From an uncultured Aquimarina sp. (lineage in GTDB: Bacteria; Bacteroidota; Bacteroidia; Flavobacteriales; Flavobacteriaceae), in contig CANMSO010000001.1 of NCBI GenBank assembly GCA_947500545.1, forward strand, positions 372,001-436,000: DNA of 64,000 nucleotides, written 5' to 3'. The notes beneath the pieces are model-generated. The model made no database searches, had not been told where the DNA came from, and worked only from the letters and a program-made list of their open reading frames with translations. Positions within the stretch are counted from its first letter, which is position 1. Each line of letters begins with the position of its first letter. Positions 8,417 to 16,970 of the stretch are shown piece after piece. The position numbers and the translations under genes were made by a program.

Positions 8417-9142
8417 ATGAGAATAATACCGGCAATAGATATTATAGATGGAAAATGTGTTCGCCTTTCTAAGGGGGATTATAACACTAAGAAAATATAC
8501 AACGAAAATCCGCTTGAAGTAGCAAAAGAGTTCGAAGCACATGGTATTCAGTATTTACATTTGGTTGATCTTGATGGCGCAAAGTCTAAGCATATTGTTA
8601 ATCATAAAGTATTAGAGCAAATTGCTACTAAAACTGGTTTAAATATCGACTTTGGAGGTGGACTGAAAACAGATGAAGACCTTAGAATAGCATTTGAAAG
8701 TGGAGCGAATCAGATTACTGGAGGAAGTATCGCGGTGAAAAATCCTGAAATTTTTAAATCTTGGTTACAAAAATTTGGTGCCGATAAGATTATTCTTGGC
8801 GCAGATGCTAATAACGAGAAGATCGCAATTAGCGGATGGCAGGAAGAAAGTGATAAAGAACTAATTCCCTTTGTTCATGAATATCAGAAACAAGGGATTT
8901 CGTATGTGATTTGTACCGATATTAGTAAGGACGGAATGTTACAAGGCCCATCTTTTGATTTGTATAAAAGAATTCTGAATGAAATTAATGATCTAAAACT
9001 AATAGCTTCTGGAGGTATTTCTACTTTTGAGGAGTTACCAAAATTGGCAGAACTTGGTTGTGAGGGAACCATAATCGGAAAAGCAATCTATGAAAATAGA
9101 ATAAGTTTAAAGGAGTTAGAAAGTTATATTTTAAATAAATAA
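8417..9142 (+). CDS. hisA: Phosphoribosylformimino-5-aminoimidazole carboxamide ribotide isomerase
   Basis: This TIM-barrel isomerase performs the Amadori rearrangement of ProFAR to PRFAR. From ATG 8417 it has 241 residues and begins '[20 protein letters not shown]', with the first catalytic Asp. Further motifs are '[13 protein letters not shown]', '[13 protein letters not shown]', '[16 protein letters not shown]' (second Asp) and '[13 protein letters not shown]'. A longer frame from 8348 would include 23 residues that overlap the upstream pseudogene and is rejected. Confidence 0.96.
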   Translation: MRIIPAIDIIDGKCVRLSKGDYNTKKIYNENPLEVAKEFEAHGIQYLHLVDLDGAKSKHIVNHKVLEQIATKTGLNIDFGGGLKTDEDLRIAFESGANQITGGSIAVKNPEIFKSWLQKFGADKIILGADANNEKIAISGWQEESDKELIPFVHEYQKQGISYVICTDISKDGMLQGPSFDLYKRILNEINDLKLIASGGISTFEELPKLAELGCEGTIIGKAIYENRISLKELESYILNK

Positions 9143-9143
9143 T

Positions 9144-9488
9144 ATGAACGAAAATAATAGTTTAAGTTGGGAGGATTTCTCCAAAGTAGAGATGCGTATA
9201 GGGACTATTATTTCGGCAGAAATATTTAAAGAAGCTAGAAACCCTGCTTACAAGATTACAATTGACTTCGGATCATTTGGTATGCGTAAAACATCTGCGC
9301 AGATCACAGAATTATATGCTCCGGATGAAATTATAGGTCGTCAGGTGGTAGCAGTAATAAATTTTCCACCGAAACAAATAGCTACTATGATGAGTGAATG
9401 CTTGGTATTAGGTGGACTAGGAGGAGAAAAGGAAGTAATATTGATTCAACCGGATCGCAAGGTTGAAAACGGAACTAAAATAGGATAG
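9144..9488 (+). CDS. csaA: CsaA-like tRNA-binding domain protein
   Basis: A 114-residue stand-alone OB-fold tRNA-binding domain (the EMAP-II/CsaA type). It shows 'VEMRIGTIISAEIFKEARNP', 'KTSAQITELYAPDEIIGRQV', 'VVAVINFPPKQIATMMSE' and 'CLVLGGLGGEKEV'. Family members are dimeric, bind tRNA or act as export-related chaperones; the real substrate is unsettled. It lies between hisA and hisF with gaps of one and five bases, so it is co-transcribed with histidine synthesis. No role in that pathway is known to me. Confidence 0.88.
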   Translation: MNENNSLSWEDFSKVEMRIGTIISAEIFKEARNPAYKITIDFGSFGMRKTSAQITELYAPDEIIGRQVVAVINFPPKQIATMMSECLVLGGLGGEKEVILIQPDRKVENGTKIG

Positions 9489-9493
9489 ATTAA

Positions 9494-10249
9494 ATGTTAA
9501 CAAAGAGAATTATACCATGTCTTGATATAAAAAATGGACGTACCGTAAAAGGTGTCAATTTTGTAGATTTAAGAGACGCCGGTGACCCAGTAGAATTAGC
9601 AGATATATATTCTAAAGCTGGAGCAGATGAATTAGTGTTTTTGGATATTTCTGCCACAGAAGAAAGACGTAAAACACTGGCCAATCTTGTACTTAGGGTT
9701 GCCGAAAAAGTGAATATTCCTTTTACAGTTGGTGGTGGTATATCGTCAGTTGAAGATGTTGATATTTTATTGCAAAATGGTGCAGATAAAGTATCTGTAA
9801 ATTCATCAGCCGTAAAAAATCCGCAATTAATTAATGACTTAGCCGCCAAATTTGGAAGTCAATGTATTACAGTTGCAATTGATGCTAAACAAATAGATGA
9901 AGAGTGGAAAGTACATTTGGTAGGTGGAAAAGTGCCAACAGAATTAAATTTGTTTGATTGGGCAAAAGAAGTTGAGCAACGTGGTGCGGGAGAAATCCTA
10001 TTTACATCAATGGATCATGATGGTACCAAGGATGGTTTTGCAAATAAGGCATTGTCCAGACTATCAAGAGAGCTCAATATCCCAATTATTGCTTCTGGGG
10101 GAGCTGGTAATGTGTCTCATTTTGTAGACACATTTATAGAAGGAGAAGCAGATGCAGCACTAGCTGCTAGTGTTTTTCATTTTAAAGAAATAGAAATTAA
10201 AGATTTAAAACAAGAATTACAGGATAATAATATTCCTGTTCGATTATAG
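9494..10249 (+). CDS. hisF: Imidazole glycerol phosphate synthase, cyclase subunit
   Basis: This TIM-barrel synthase uses ammonia channelled from HisH to make IGP and AICAR from PRFAR. The 251 residues begin '[20 protein letters not shown]', with the catalytic Asp. Other motifs are '[16 protein letters not shown]', '[14 protein letters not shown]', 'VAIDAK' (second Asp), '[13 protein letters not shown]' and '[14 protein letters not shown]', all typical of HisF. Confidence 0.97.
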   Translation: MLTKRIIPCLDIKNGRTVKGVNFVDLRDAGDPVELADIYSKAGADELVFLDISATEERRKTLANLVLRVAEKVNIPFTVGGGISSVEDVDILLQNGADKVSVNSSAVKNPQLINDLAAKFGSQCITVAIDAKQIDEEWKVHLVGGKVPTELNLFDWAKEVEQRGAGEILFTSMDHDGTKDGFANKALSRLSRELNIPIIASGGAGNVSHFVDTFIEGEADAALAASVFHFKEIEIKDLKQELQDNNIPVRL

Positions 10250-10253
10250 TAAT

Positions 10254-10850
10254 ATGAAAATAAATTTCGATAAAAATAGTGATGGATTGGTACCTGCAAT
10301 AATTCAGGATACAACCACAAAGAATGTACTAATGCTTGGGTACATGAACAAAGAAGCTTACGAGAAAACATTAGAAACTAAAAAAGTAACTTTTTTTAGC
10401 CGCTCTAAACAAAGGTTATGGACAAAAGGAGAAGAAAGTGGTAACATTTTGAATCTTGTGGACATAAAGAATGATTGTGATCAGGATACTTTGTTGATTT
10501 TGGTTGATCCGGTAGGTCCAACTTGTCATAAAGGGTCAGATACGTGCTGGAATGAGAATAATGAGCAATCTTTTGGATTTTTGTCAGAATTGGAACGGGT
10601 TATCCAAAATCGAAAGGAAAATCAAGATAATGACAAATCTTATGTAGCATCATTATTTAAAAAGGGAATTAACAAAGTGGCTCAAAAAGTAGGAGAAGAG
10701 GCGGTAGAGGTCGTTATTGAAGCCAAAGATGATAATGAAGAATTGTTTTTAAATGAAAGTGCAGATCTACTGTTTCATTATTTAATATTATTACAAGCAA
10801 AGGGGTATAAACTCATTGATATTGTTGAGGTTCTGGAATCAAGGACTTAA
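10254..10850 (+). CDS. hisI: Bifunctional phosphoribosyl-AMP cyclohydrolase / phosphoribosyl-ATP pyrophosphatase
   Basis: A fused HisI-HisE enzyme of 198 residues catalysing the second and third steps of the pathway. The HisI part (1 to about 105) has 'NVLMLGYMNKEAYEKT', 'DCDQDTLLILVDPVGPTCHK' and the Cys/Asp metal sites. The HisE part (about 115-198) is an all-alpha NTP-pyrophosphatase ('KVGEEAVEVVIEAKDDNEE', 'ESADLLFHYLILLQAKGY'). It is the last gene of the operon, four bases after hisF. No hairpin terminator with a T-run was seen after it. Confidence 0.96.
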   Translation: MKINFDKNSDGLVPAIIQDTTTKNVLMLGYMNKEAYEKTLETKKVTFFSRSKQRLWTKGEESGNILNLVDIKNDCDQDTLLILVDPVGPTCHKGSDTCWNENNEQSFGFLSELERVIQNRKENQDNDKSYVASLFKKGINKVAQKVGEEAVEVVIEAKDDNEELFLNESADLLFHYLILLQAKGYKLIDIVEVLESRT

Positions 10851-10887
10851 AAAGATTGTTTTAACTAAAAACTTAGTCGAAAGTGTA

Positions 10888-10915
10888 TTTGTTTAGTTTG
10901 AATTTTATATTTTCG
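10888..10915 (+). promoter_or_regulatory. Promoter of the T9SS adhesin cluster
   Basis: TTTG at 10888-10891, 16 bases, then TATTTTCG at 10908-10915. This fits the flavobacterial -33/-7 pattern and lies 21 bases upstream of the TTG start codon. Confidence 0.5.
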
Positions 10916-10936
10916 CATTCTTAAAACCAATAAATT

Positions 10937-13708
10937 TTGAAAACAGGGGGAAAAAGGCTAGGTGCTTTGGGGAAACAACTGGCTATAATACTTATACTGT
11001 CGTTATTTAATTATCATTCATACTCTCAGTGTACCGCAATTGAAACTACCTTTGAGGTATGCGATATGGCGACAATAGATTCTGATATAGATGGTACTCC
11101 AGATGGAATTGTTAATCTTTATGATGTAACAGGTACCAGCTTGGCAGATGGTATTTGGTCAACAGCACTAAATAATGCCATAGTTATAGACCAAACGAAT
11201 GGGGATTTGTATACATGGGAGTTACGTAATTCATCTGAAGATGTAGCGGATTATATTTTTAATCTTACAAGTCCCACTTGTCCAGATCCGTTAAGAATAG
11301 TTAATATAGTTCTTGGGCCATACTCTGGAATGGCGCCACCACCAGATCCCGATGATATCAACTATTATATGTGTAGTAGTGATATCTTAGACTTATCAAC
11401 CGTTTTGGTGTCTAATGAAACTACTCCGGCAGCACATATTAATGGTACATGGAATCTTGTTTCTAATCCAACGGGATCAGCGATATTAGCTGAAAATCAA
11501 TTTGCTGCTGCTGTTGCCTACCAACCAGGTTTGCCTAGAATAGATCAGGACATATATGAACTGACATATACAGTACCAGGTATTTTACCTTGCGCCCCAT
11601 CAGCAATTACTAATGTTAAGATAGCTGTAGTTAGGCAAGTATTTGCAGGAGCACCGGCAGAAGTGCTGATCTGTGAAAGCGAAGTAATAGCAGGAGATTA
11701 TGATGCAGACATAGATGTTAGAGATGATCCGTATCTAGTTGGTGAAGATATAGAAGGGTTCTGGGATGCGGAATTTGCGGGAAACGGAAATAGTTTGATT
11801 ATTAACATCAAAGATTTGTATAATGATCTTACTAATAACGGAGCCAATCCTAGGTTCGGTTGTGAAACATTTAGTTATACATATACGGTAGAAAGAAGAT
11901 CAGTAGTATGTATTGATGATCAATCTACGGTTACTTTTACTGTTTACGAAGAATTAAGACCTTTCCAACAGAATGTTTTTCCTGAGGAGTGTAGATTAAA
12001 AGTAGATGACCCTACGCAGACCATCAATCTATTTGATCTTATCCAGTTTACTGATGGTTTTATTTATAATGATGATACCTATACACATTGGGAGTTTTTA
12101 TCTGGTCCAAGTGACTTAGGTTTGGTTGTCAAAAGGCAATCTAATCCTTCAAATCCAGTAGAACTTACTTGTATTGCCGATCCAGCAATATCGGATCCTA
12201 ATTTGGAAGCACCATACTATGATGCTGATGCTCCTGTTACTATTAATGGAGTCCAAGCAGGAGAGTATCGTTTTAAATATATTGTATGTCCAGATATAAA
12301 TGGATGCCCCAATGCAGATCATCCTTGTCCACGTCTGGAAACAGAAGTAGTTTTAATTATTCTCCCTGAAGACTATGCAGGAGAGAATACTTCAGGTTTA
12401 AAACTATGCGAATCACAAGAGGAAGTAGATTTAAGAAGTTTACTTAATACCAATGGTATTGATACTGTTGTAAATACTGGAACATGGCGAAATGAAGCAG
12501 GAGAGATAATAGATAATACTTTTGTGTTTCCGGATATAGAGAATGATCAAACATTTGCATTTTCATACACCACAGAACTTGCAGGTTGTATTGATAGTAC
12601 TAACTTAACATTTACCATCAATAAATTGCCAAATGCTGGCGAAAATGGAGAAGCCACCGTTTGCTCTGATAATCTTACGGTGACCTTGTTTGATCAATTA
12701 GGAGGAGCTCCAGATACTACAGGAACATGGTTTGGGCCAAATGGTTATACTTCTACAGATCATCTGGGTGTTTTTGATGCCTCTGATAATACGCTTCCAA
12801 TTTTAGGAGAAGGAGAATTCATTTATATAGTTCCTGCCAGGGAAAGTTGCCTAGATGAAGATCGTGCTTCTGTCATTATTACTATTATAGAACCGGTTGA
12901 AATTGGAAATGATGTTAATGAAACGTTTTGCAAACTAGATGGTCGCGTAAACCTATTTTCTTTGTTAGATAGAGATACTGTGCTTACTGGAGTTTTTGAA
13001 GACACAGATGGTACTGGGGCATTAACATCTGATGGAGTACTGGAATTTGAAACCTTGACAAACGAGATTTATAATTTTAGGTATATAGTAACCAATACAG
13101 CGCCATGTGATGAGTCTTCATTAAATGTTGCCATACAAATTATAGAATTACCAATTCCAAATGTGCCTTCACAGGAGTTTTGTATTCTAGACGCTAAGAG
13201 ATTAGAAGATATCGAAGTAGATGTGTTGAACTTTAATTGGTATAATACTTTAGAAAGTGAAACACCAATAGTAAACAATCCGTTATTGTTTGATAATGAT
13301 ATATATTATATAGCCAATATAGATGTAAACAATTGTGAATCTGAACGGCTACCGGTTTTAATAGATATTTTAAATACCGGAGAACGATTTTCAAATAGAG
13401 ATTTATGCACATTGGATTTTCAAGATGGGGTTTCTCCTAATGGTGATAATCAAAACGACACATTTGATTTGTTAATTGAAGGAGTGTATAATATCCCCGA
13501 AGCATTTCCTGATTTTGACTTAAAAATATATAACAGATATGGTAGTCTGGTTTACGAAGGAAGACGAGATACTAATGAGTTTAGAGGAGAGAGTAATATT
13601 TCTGTAAGATTAGGAGATGACCTTCCTTCTGGAACATACTTTTATATTTTCAATCCAAACTTTGAAAACAACTTACCAATTCAAGGAAGTTTTTACCTAA
13701 GCAGATAA
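10937..13708 (+). CDS. Large secreted adhesin-like protein with T9SS type B (gliding motility-associated) C-terminal domain
   Basis: The 923 residues start at TTG; the signal peptide is 'AIILILSLFNYHSYS'. From about residue 480 to 770, three Ig/PKD-like repeats of about 87 residues recur, each with a Cys ('LKLCESQEEVDLRSLL', 'ATVCSDNLTVTLFDQL', 'ETFCKLDGRVNLFSLL') and a 'GTW..G' or 'GVFEDTDG' turn. Residues about 825-923 are the type B/CHU_C sorting domain ('DGVSPNGDNQNDTFDL', 'IYNRYGSLVYEGRRD', 'LPSGTYFYIF'). SprB-like adhesins use this route to the cell surface. The next two genes are the usual partners. Confidence 0.88.
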   Translation: MKTGGKRLGALGKQLAIILILSLFNYHSYSQCTAIETTFEVCDMATIDSDIDGTPDGIVNLYDVTGTSLADGIWSTALNNAIVIDQTNGDLYTWELRNSSEDVADYIFNLTSPTCPDPLRIVNIVLGPYSGMAPPPDPDDINYYMCSSDILDLSTVLVSNETTPAAHINGTWNLVSNPTGSAILAENQFAAAVAYQPGLPRIDQDIYELTYTVPGILPCAPSAITNVKIAVVRQVFAGAPAEVLICESEVIAGDYDADIDVRDDPYLVGEDIEGFWDAEFAGNGNSLIINIKDLYNDLTNNGANPRFGCETFSYTYTVERRSVVCIDDQSTVTFTVYEELRPFQQNVFPEECRLKVDDPTQTINLFDLIQFTDGFIYNDDTYTHWEFLSGPSDLGLVVKRQSNPSNPVELTCIADPAISDPNLEAPYYDADAPVTINGVQAGEYRFKYIVCPDINGCPNADHPCPRLETEVVLIILPEDYAGENTSGLKLCESQEEVDLRSLLNTNGIDTVVNTGTWRNEAGEIIDNTFVFPDIENDQTFAFSYTTELAGCIDSTNLTFTINKLPNAGENGEATVCSDNLTVTLFDQLGGAPDTTGTWFGPNGYTSTDHLGVFDASDNTLPILGEGEFIYIVPARESCLDEDRASVIITIIEPVEIGNDVNETFCKLDGRVNLFSLLDRDTVLTGVFEDTDGTGALTSDGVLEFETLTNEIYNFRYIVTNTAPCDESSLNVAIQIIELPIPNVPSQEFCILDAKRLEDIEVDVLNFNWYNTLESETPIVNNPLLFDNDIYYIANIDVNNCESERLPVLIDILNTGERFSNRDLCTLDFQDGVSPNGDNQNDTFDLLIEGVYNIPEAFPDFDLKIYNRYGSLVYEGRRDTNEFRGESNISVRLGDDLPSGTYFYIFNPNFENNLPIQGSFYLSR

Positions 13709-13711
13709 ACC

Positions 13712-14629
13712 ATGAAGTTAAATTTAGTATTTATAATTACCATCGTTTTCTGCTCGGTAACATTTGCACAGCAGGAACCCCAGTACTCTCAATATATGTA
13801 TAATATGAGTACGGTTAACCCTGGCTATGTTACTGCCCAAAGAGGATTAGTTTCGACAGGGCTTTTATATAGGAAACAATGGACCGCCATTGAAGGATCT
13901 CCACAAACTGCAAATGTTTTTGGTAATATCCCAATGAATGAAAAAATAGAATTGAGTGTTAATTATGTGAATGACCAAATTGGTGATGCTATCCCGGTAA
14001 CCAATGATTATTTTAATGTTGATTTTGCGTATATCACCAGAATTTCGGATCAAGTTAAATTGTCTTATGGTCTAAAGGCTGGAATTAATAATTTTAAAAT
14101 AGATCCTTCTGGATCTGATGTAGCAAATGATCCGGCATTTGCAGATAATACTTCTACAACGCAGCTTAATATTGGTGCAGGATTATTCCTATTTACGCAT
14201 AATTTTTATGCCGGTGTTTCTTCCCCTAATTTGTTGCCAAGTGATGTTGATATCAATGGTATTGGAGTTACAGAAAGCAAAACACATTTATACGGGGTTG
14301 CGGGTTATGTTTTTGATTTTATTGATGAGGTAAAGTTAAAACCTTCATTAGTTGTTAAGCAGGTAATAGATTCACCGCTAACCTTTGACATATCGTTGAA
14401 CTCATTGATCTATGATAAATTCGAGTTAGGGTTTTCATATAGATATACTGATGCATTTATTGCGTTGGCCGGCTTTAATATTACACAAAACCTAAAAATA
14501 GGATACTCCTATGACTTTAGTGTAAGTGATCTTAGCGGTTATAACAATGGAAGTCATGAAATTGTATTACTTTATAATTTTGATCTTCTGAAATTTGGTA
14601 ATAAATATACATCTCCAAGATTTTTCTAG
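13712..14629 (+). CDS. PorP/SprF family type IX secretion outer-membrane protein
   Basis: The 305 residues have a signal peptide ending 'FCSVTFA' and the family signature 'PQYSQYMYNMSTVNPGYVTA', then 'LLYRKQWTAIEGSPQTANV'. A 14- to 16-strand barrel of the PorP/SprF family is expected. Members next to type B adhesin genes (SprF beside SprB) are needed for secretion of that adhesin. It starts three bases after the adhesin gene and abuts the next gene, so the three form one transcript. It is one of many paralogues in such genomes, so I give no symbol. Confidence 0.92.
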   Translation: MKLNLVFIITIVFCSVTFAQQEPQYSQYMYNMSTVNPGYVTAQRGLVSTGLLYRKQWTAIEGSPQTANVFGNIPMNEKIELSVNYVNDQIGDAIPVTNDYFNVDFAYITRISDQVKLSYGLKAGINNFKIDPSGSDVANDPAFADNTSTTQLNIGAGLFLFTHNFYAGVSSPNLLPSDVDINGIGVTESKTHLYGVAGYVFDFIDEVKLKPSLVVKQVIDSPLTFDISLNSLIYDKFELGFSYRYTDAFIALAGFNITQNLKIGYSYDFSVSDLSGYNNGSHEIVLLYNFDLLKFGNKYTSPRFF

Positions 14630-16738
14630 ATGATAAAAACAAAAATAATAATAGTAGTAATACTGATGACTCAGTTAACATTTGCTCAGAATAAAAGTAG
14701 AGCAGACCGTTTTTTTGAGCAAGGAGATTATATCAATGCCGCTTTGGAGTATGAGGAGGAGTTAAATCGCGAAGGGTACACGAAACATATAGTAAAGAAT
14801 ATCACAACTTCTTACTATAATACTTTTCAGTTTCGACAAGCATATCGTTATTTAAAGGTATTGACTTCAGGTAAGTTTTATGATAAGGACAAGTCATATG
14901 ATAATACCTATGATTTTATGATGTATCACGTTCTTTCTGCTCTTGGTGAGTACGAAAAGTCTGTTGAATTTCTTGCCAAGTATGAGATAGATGAATTGGA
15001 AGAAGATTTTGATAAATCTAGAGCGATCTCTATTATTGAAGACTTTAAGCTAAAAGATGATGATTATACAATCAAAAGTGTGAAGTTTAATTCTGAAGCT
15101 TCAGAATTTGGAGCGCTAAAAAAAGATAGTACAGTTTATTTTACTACAGATAGAAAACCATATAGTACTTTGGATAAAGATTACAAATGGACACATCGTC
15201 CGTTTTTGGATATATACAAAGTAAAAGTTGACCAGAATAATAATCCCATTTCTGATATCGAAGCAATTTCAAAAGAAATTAATTCTAAACTTCATGAAGG
15301 TAATTTTTGTTTTACAGAAGATGGGAATATAATGTATTTATCAAAAAGTAATTCTGAAAAAGGAAAGAAAAAGTTTGATAGTATCAAGAATAACTCAATT
15401 CATTTGTATAAAGCAACAAAAAATGATGAAGGATGGGGTAACCCTGAAAAATTGGAGTTTAATGATGTGAATTATTCTATTGAACATCCTGCTTTAAATT
15501 CCAAAAATAATAAATTGTATTTTGCATCTAATATGCCTGGTGGACATGGTGATTTTGATATTTATTATGTAGATGTAAATCTTGATGGGACATATGGTGA
15601 ACCTGTAAATCTTGGACCAACTATAAACACAAAGAATAGGGACCAATTTCCTTATGTTTCAAAAGATGGACATTTGTTTTTCTCCTCAAATGGGCATTTG
15701 GGATTAGGGATGATGGATATATTTGTTTCCGAGTTAAAAGGAGATGAATTTACTGAACCTATAAATTTAGGAGCACCAATTAACTCAAGTTTTGACGATT
15801 TTTCAATTTCCTATTCTAATGATACTGATGGCTTTTTTGCTTCAAATCGTAAGAAGGTAGGGGATGATATTTATTCATTTTCTCAAATAGGAGAAATCTT
15901 TCCACGAGAGTATATTGCTCATTTTGAAGTAAAAGATTTTGCAACCGATAATTATGTTGAAAATTCTGATGTCGTGCTTTATAACGATGACAATGAAAAA
16001 GTCTATGAAAGTCAATTAGACTCTATTGCTAGATTTGACCTAAAGGTTTTTCCCGGGAGGTATAATTTTAAGGCTTCAGCAGAAGGTTACAAAACCAGAA
16101 CCAAACCAGTTTCTGTAAAAGAAAAAGATGAAGCGACATATATAATTTATTTGGATAGAGAAGCAAAGAAGAAAGAAATAATAGCTTCATCCCAAGAATC
16201 TAATGAAAATAATAAAGTAAGAATTAAGGATAGTATTAATATTATTGAAAAGGTAAATATTACCAATATTACTACAGAAACTAATTCAGAAAAAAGGAAA
16301 GAAGAAATCTCAAAAGCAAAGCTAAGAGAAATGCTTCTTGCTGATAAAGACGGTCCTCCGGTGATAGAAAAGAATGGAAAACTGTATTTTAAGATGCCGC
16401 CAATCCATTTTGATTATGATAAATGGAATATTAGATCAGATTCAAAGAAGGTTTTGGATAAATTAGCCTTAAAACTCGAGAAATATAAGACAGTATATAT
16501 TAAAATTAGCTCGCATACCGATAGTAGAGGTACGGTTTCTTATAATCAAGTACTGTCAGAAAAAAGAGCAGAGTCAACGCGTAATTATTTGGCATTGGTT
16601 GGATACGTAAATGCAAGAAGAATGCAATTTGTTGGATTTGGTGAATCTGAACCAATTATTAATTGTGATAATAAGGTTTGTACAGAAGAAGATCATCAAA
16701 CGAATAGGCGTAGTGAGTTTGAAATTGTTAAGTTCTAG
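14630..16738 (+). CDS. OmpA-family protein with TPR-like, PD40 beta-propeller and CNA-B/CarboxypepD-like modules
   Basis: The 702 residues start directly after the SprF-like stop. The signal peptide is 'IIIVVILMTQLTFA'. Residues about 22-130 are helical TPR-like ('ADRFFEQGDYINAALEYEEE'). A PD40-type propeller spans about 150-420 ('LYFASNMPGGHGDFDIYYVD', 'LFFSSNGHLGLGMMDIFV'). A carboxypeptidase-regulatory-like module follows (about 430-510). The C-terminal OmpA domain (about 590-702) has 'IHFDYDKWNIRSDSKKVLDK' and 'ISSHTDSRGTVSYNQVLS'. This architecture is the usual third partner of adhesin-SprF pairs and probably anchors the complex to peptidoglycan. Confidence 0.9.
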   Translation: MIKTKIIIVVILMTQLTFAQNKSRADRFFEQGDYINAALEYEEELNREGYTKHIVKNITTSYYNTFQFRQAYRYLKVLTSGKFYDKDKSYDNTYDFMMYHVLSALGEYEKSVEFLAKYEIDELEEDFDKSRAISIIEDFKLKDDDYTIKSVKFNSEASEFGALKKDSTVYFTTDRKPYSTLDKDYKWTHRPFLDIYKVKVDQNNNPISDIEAISKEINSKLHEGNFCFTEDGNIMYLSKSNSEKGKKKFDSIKNNSIHLYKATKNDEGWGNPEKLEFNDVNYSIEHPALNSKNNKLYFASNMPGGHGDFDIYYVDVNLDGTYGEPVNLGPTINTKNRDQFPYVSKDGHLFFSSNGHLGLGMMDIFVSELKGDEFTEPINLGAPINSSFDDFSISYSNDTDGFFASNRKKVGDDIYSFSQIGEIFPREYIAHFEVKDFATDNYVENSDVVLYNDDNEKVYESQLDSIARFDLKVFPGRYNFKASAEGYKTRTKPVSVKEKDEATYIIYLDREAKKKEIIASSQESNENNKVRIKDSINIIEKVNITNITTETNSEKRKEEISKAKLREMLLADKDGPPVIEKNGKLYFKMPPIHFDYDKWNIRSDSKKVLDKLALKLEKYKTVYIKISSHTDSRGTVSYNQVLSEKRAESTRNYLALVGYVNARRMQFVGFGESEPIINCDNKVCTEEDHQTNRRSEFEIVKF

Positions 16739-16823
16739 AGTAAGTTTTCAACAACAAAAATTTCAATTTTTAGGTTTACTATTTCTTAATTACGCACAAA
16801 CAAAATACTCAGCTACTAAAGAG

Positions 16824-16854
16824 TTGTTTTCTAATAAATTAAATTGTACTTTTG
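16824..16854 (+). promoter_or_regulatory. rpsA promoter
   Basis: TTG (16824-16826), 20 bases, then TACTTTTG (16847-16854): a textbook flavobacterial housekeeping promoter. It predicts a leader of about 110 bases before rpsA, long enough for autoregulation by S1. Confidence 0.75.
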
Positions 16855-16970
16855 CACTCCTTTTTAGCGAGTAAGAGAATGTAAAAAGGTATGATTTAAT
16901 ATAAACTAACGCTTCTGTATAATTTTCGTCTTGATTCTCAAAGATATATAGAATACAAATTTTATCTTCA

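Noticed and set aside
16611..16874. 87-residue ORF overlapping the end of the OmpA-type gene
   Set aside because: Most of it is out of frame within the OmpA domain; the rest is the rpsA promoter region.
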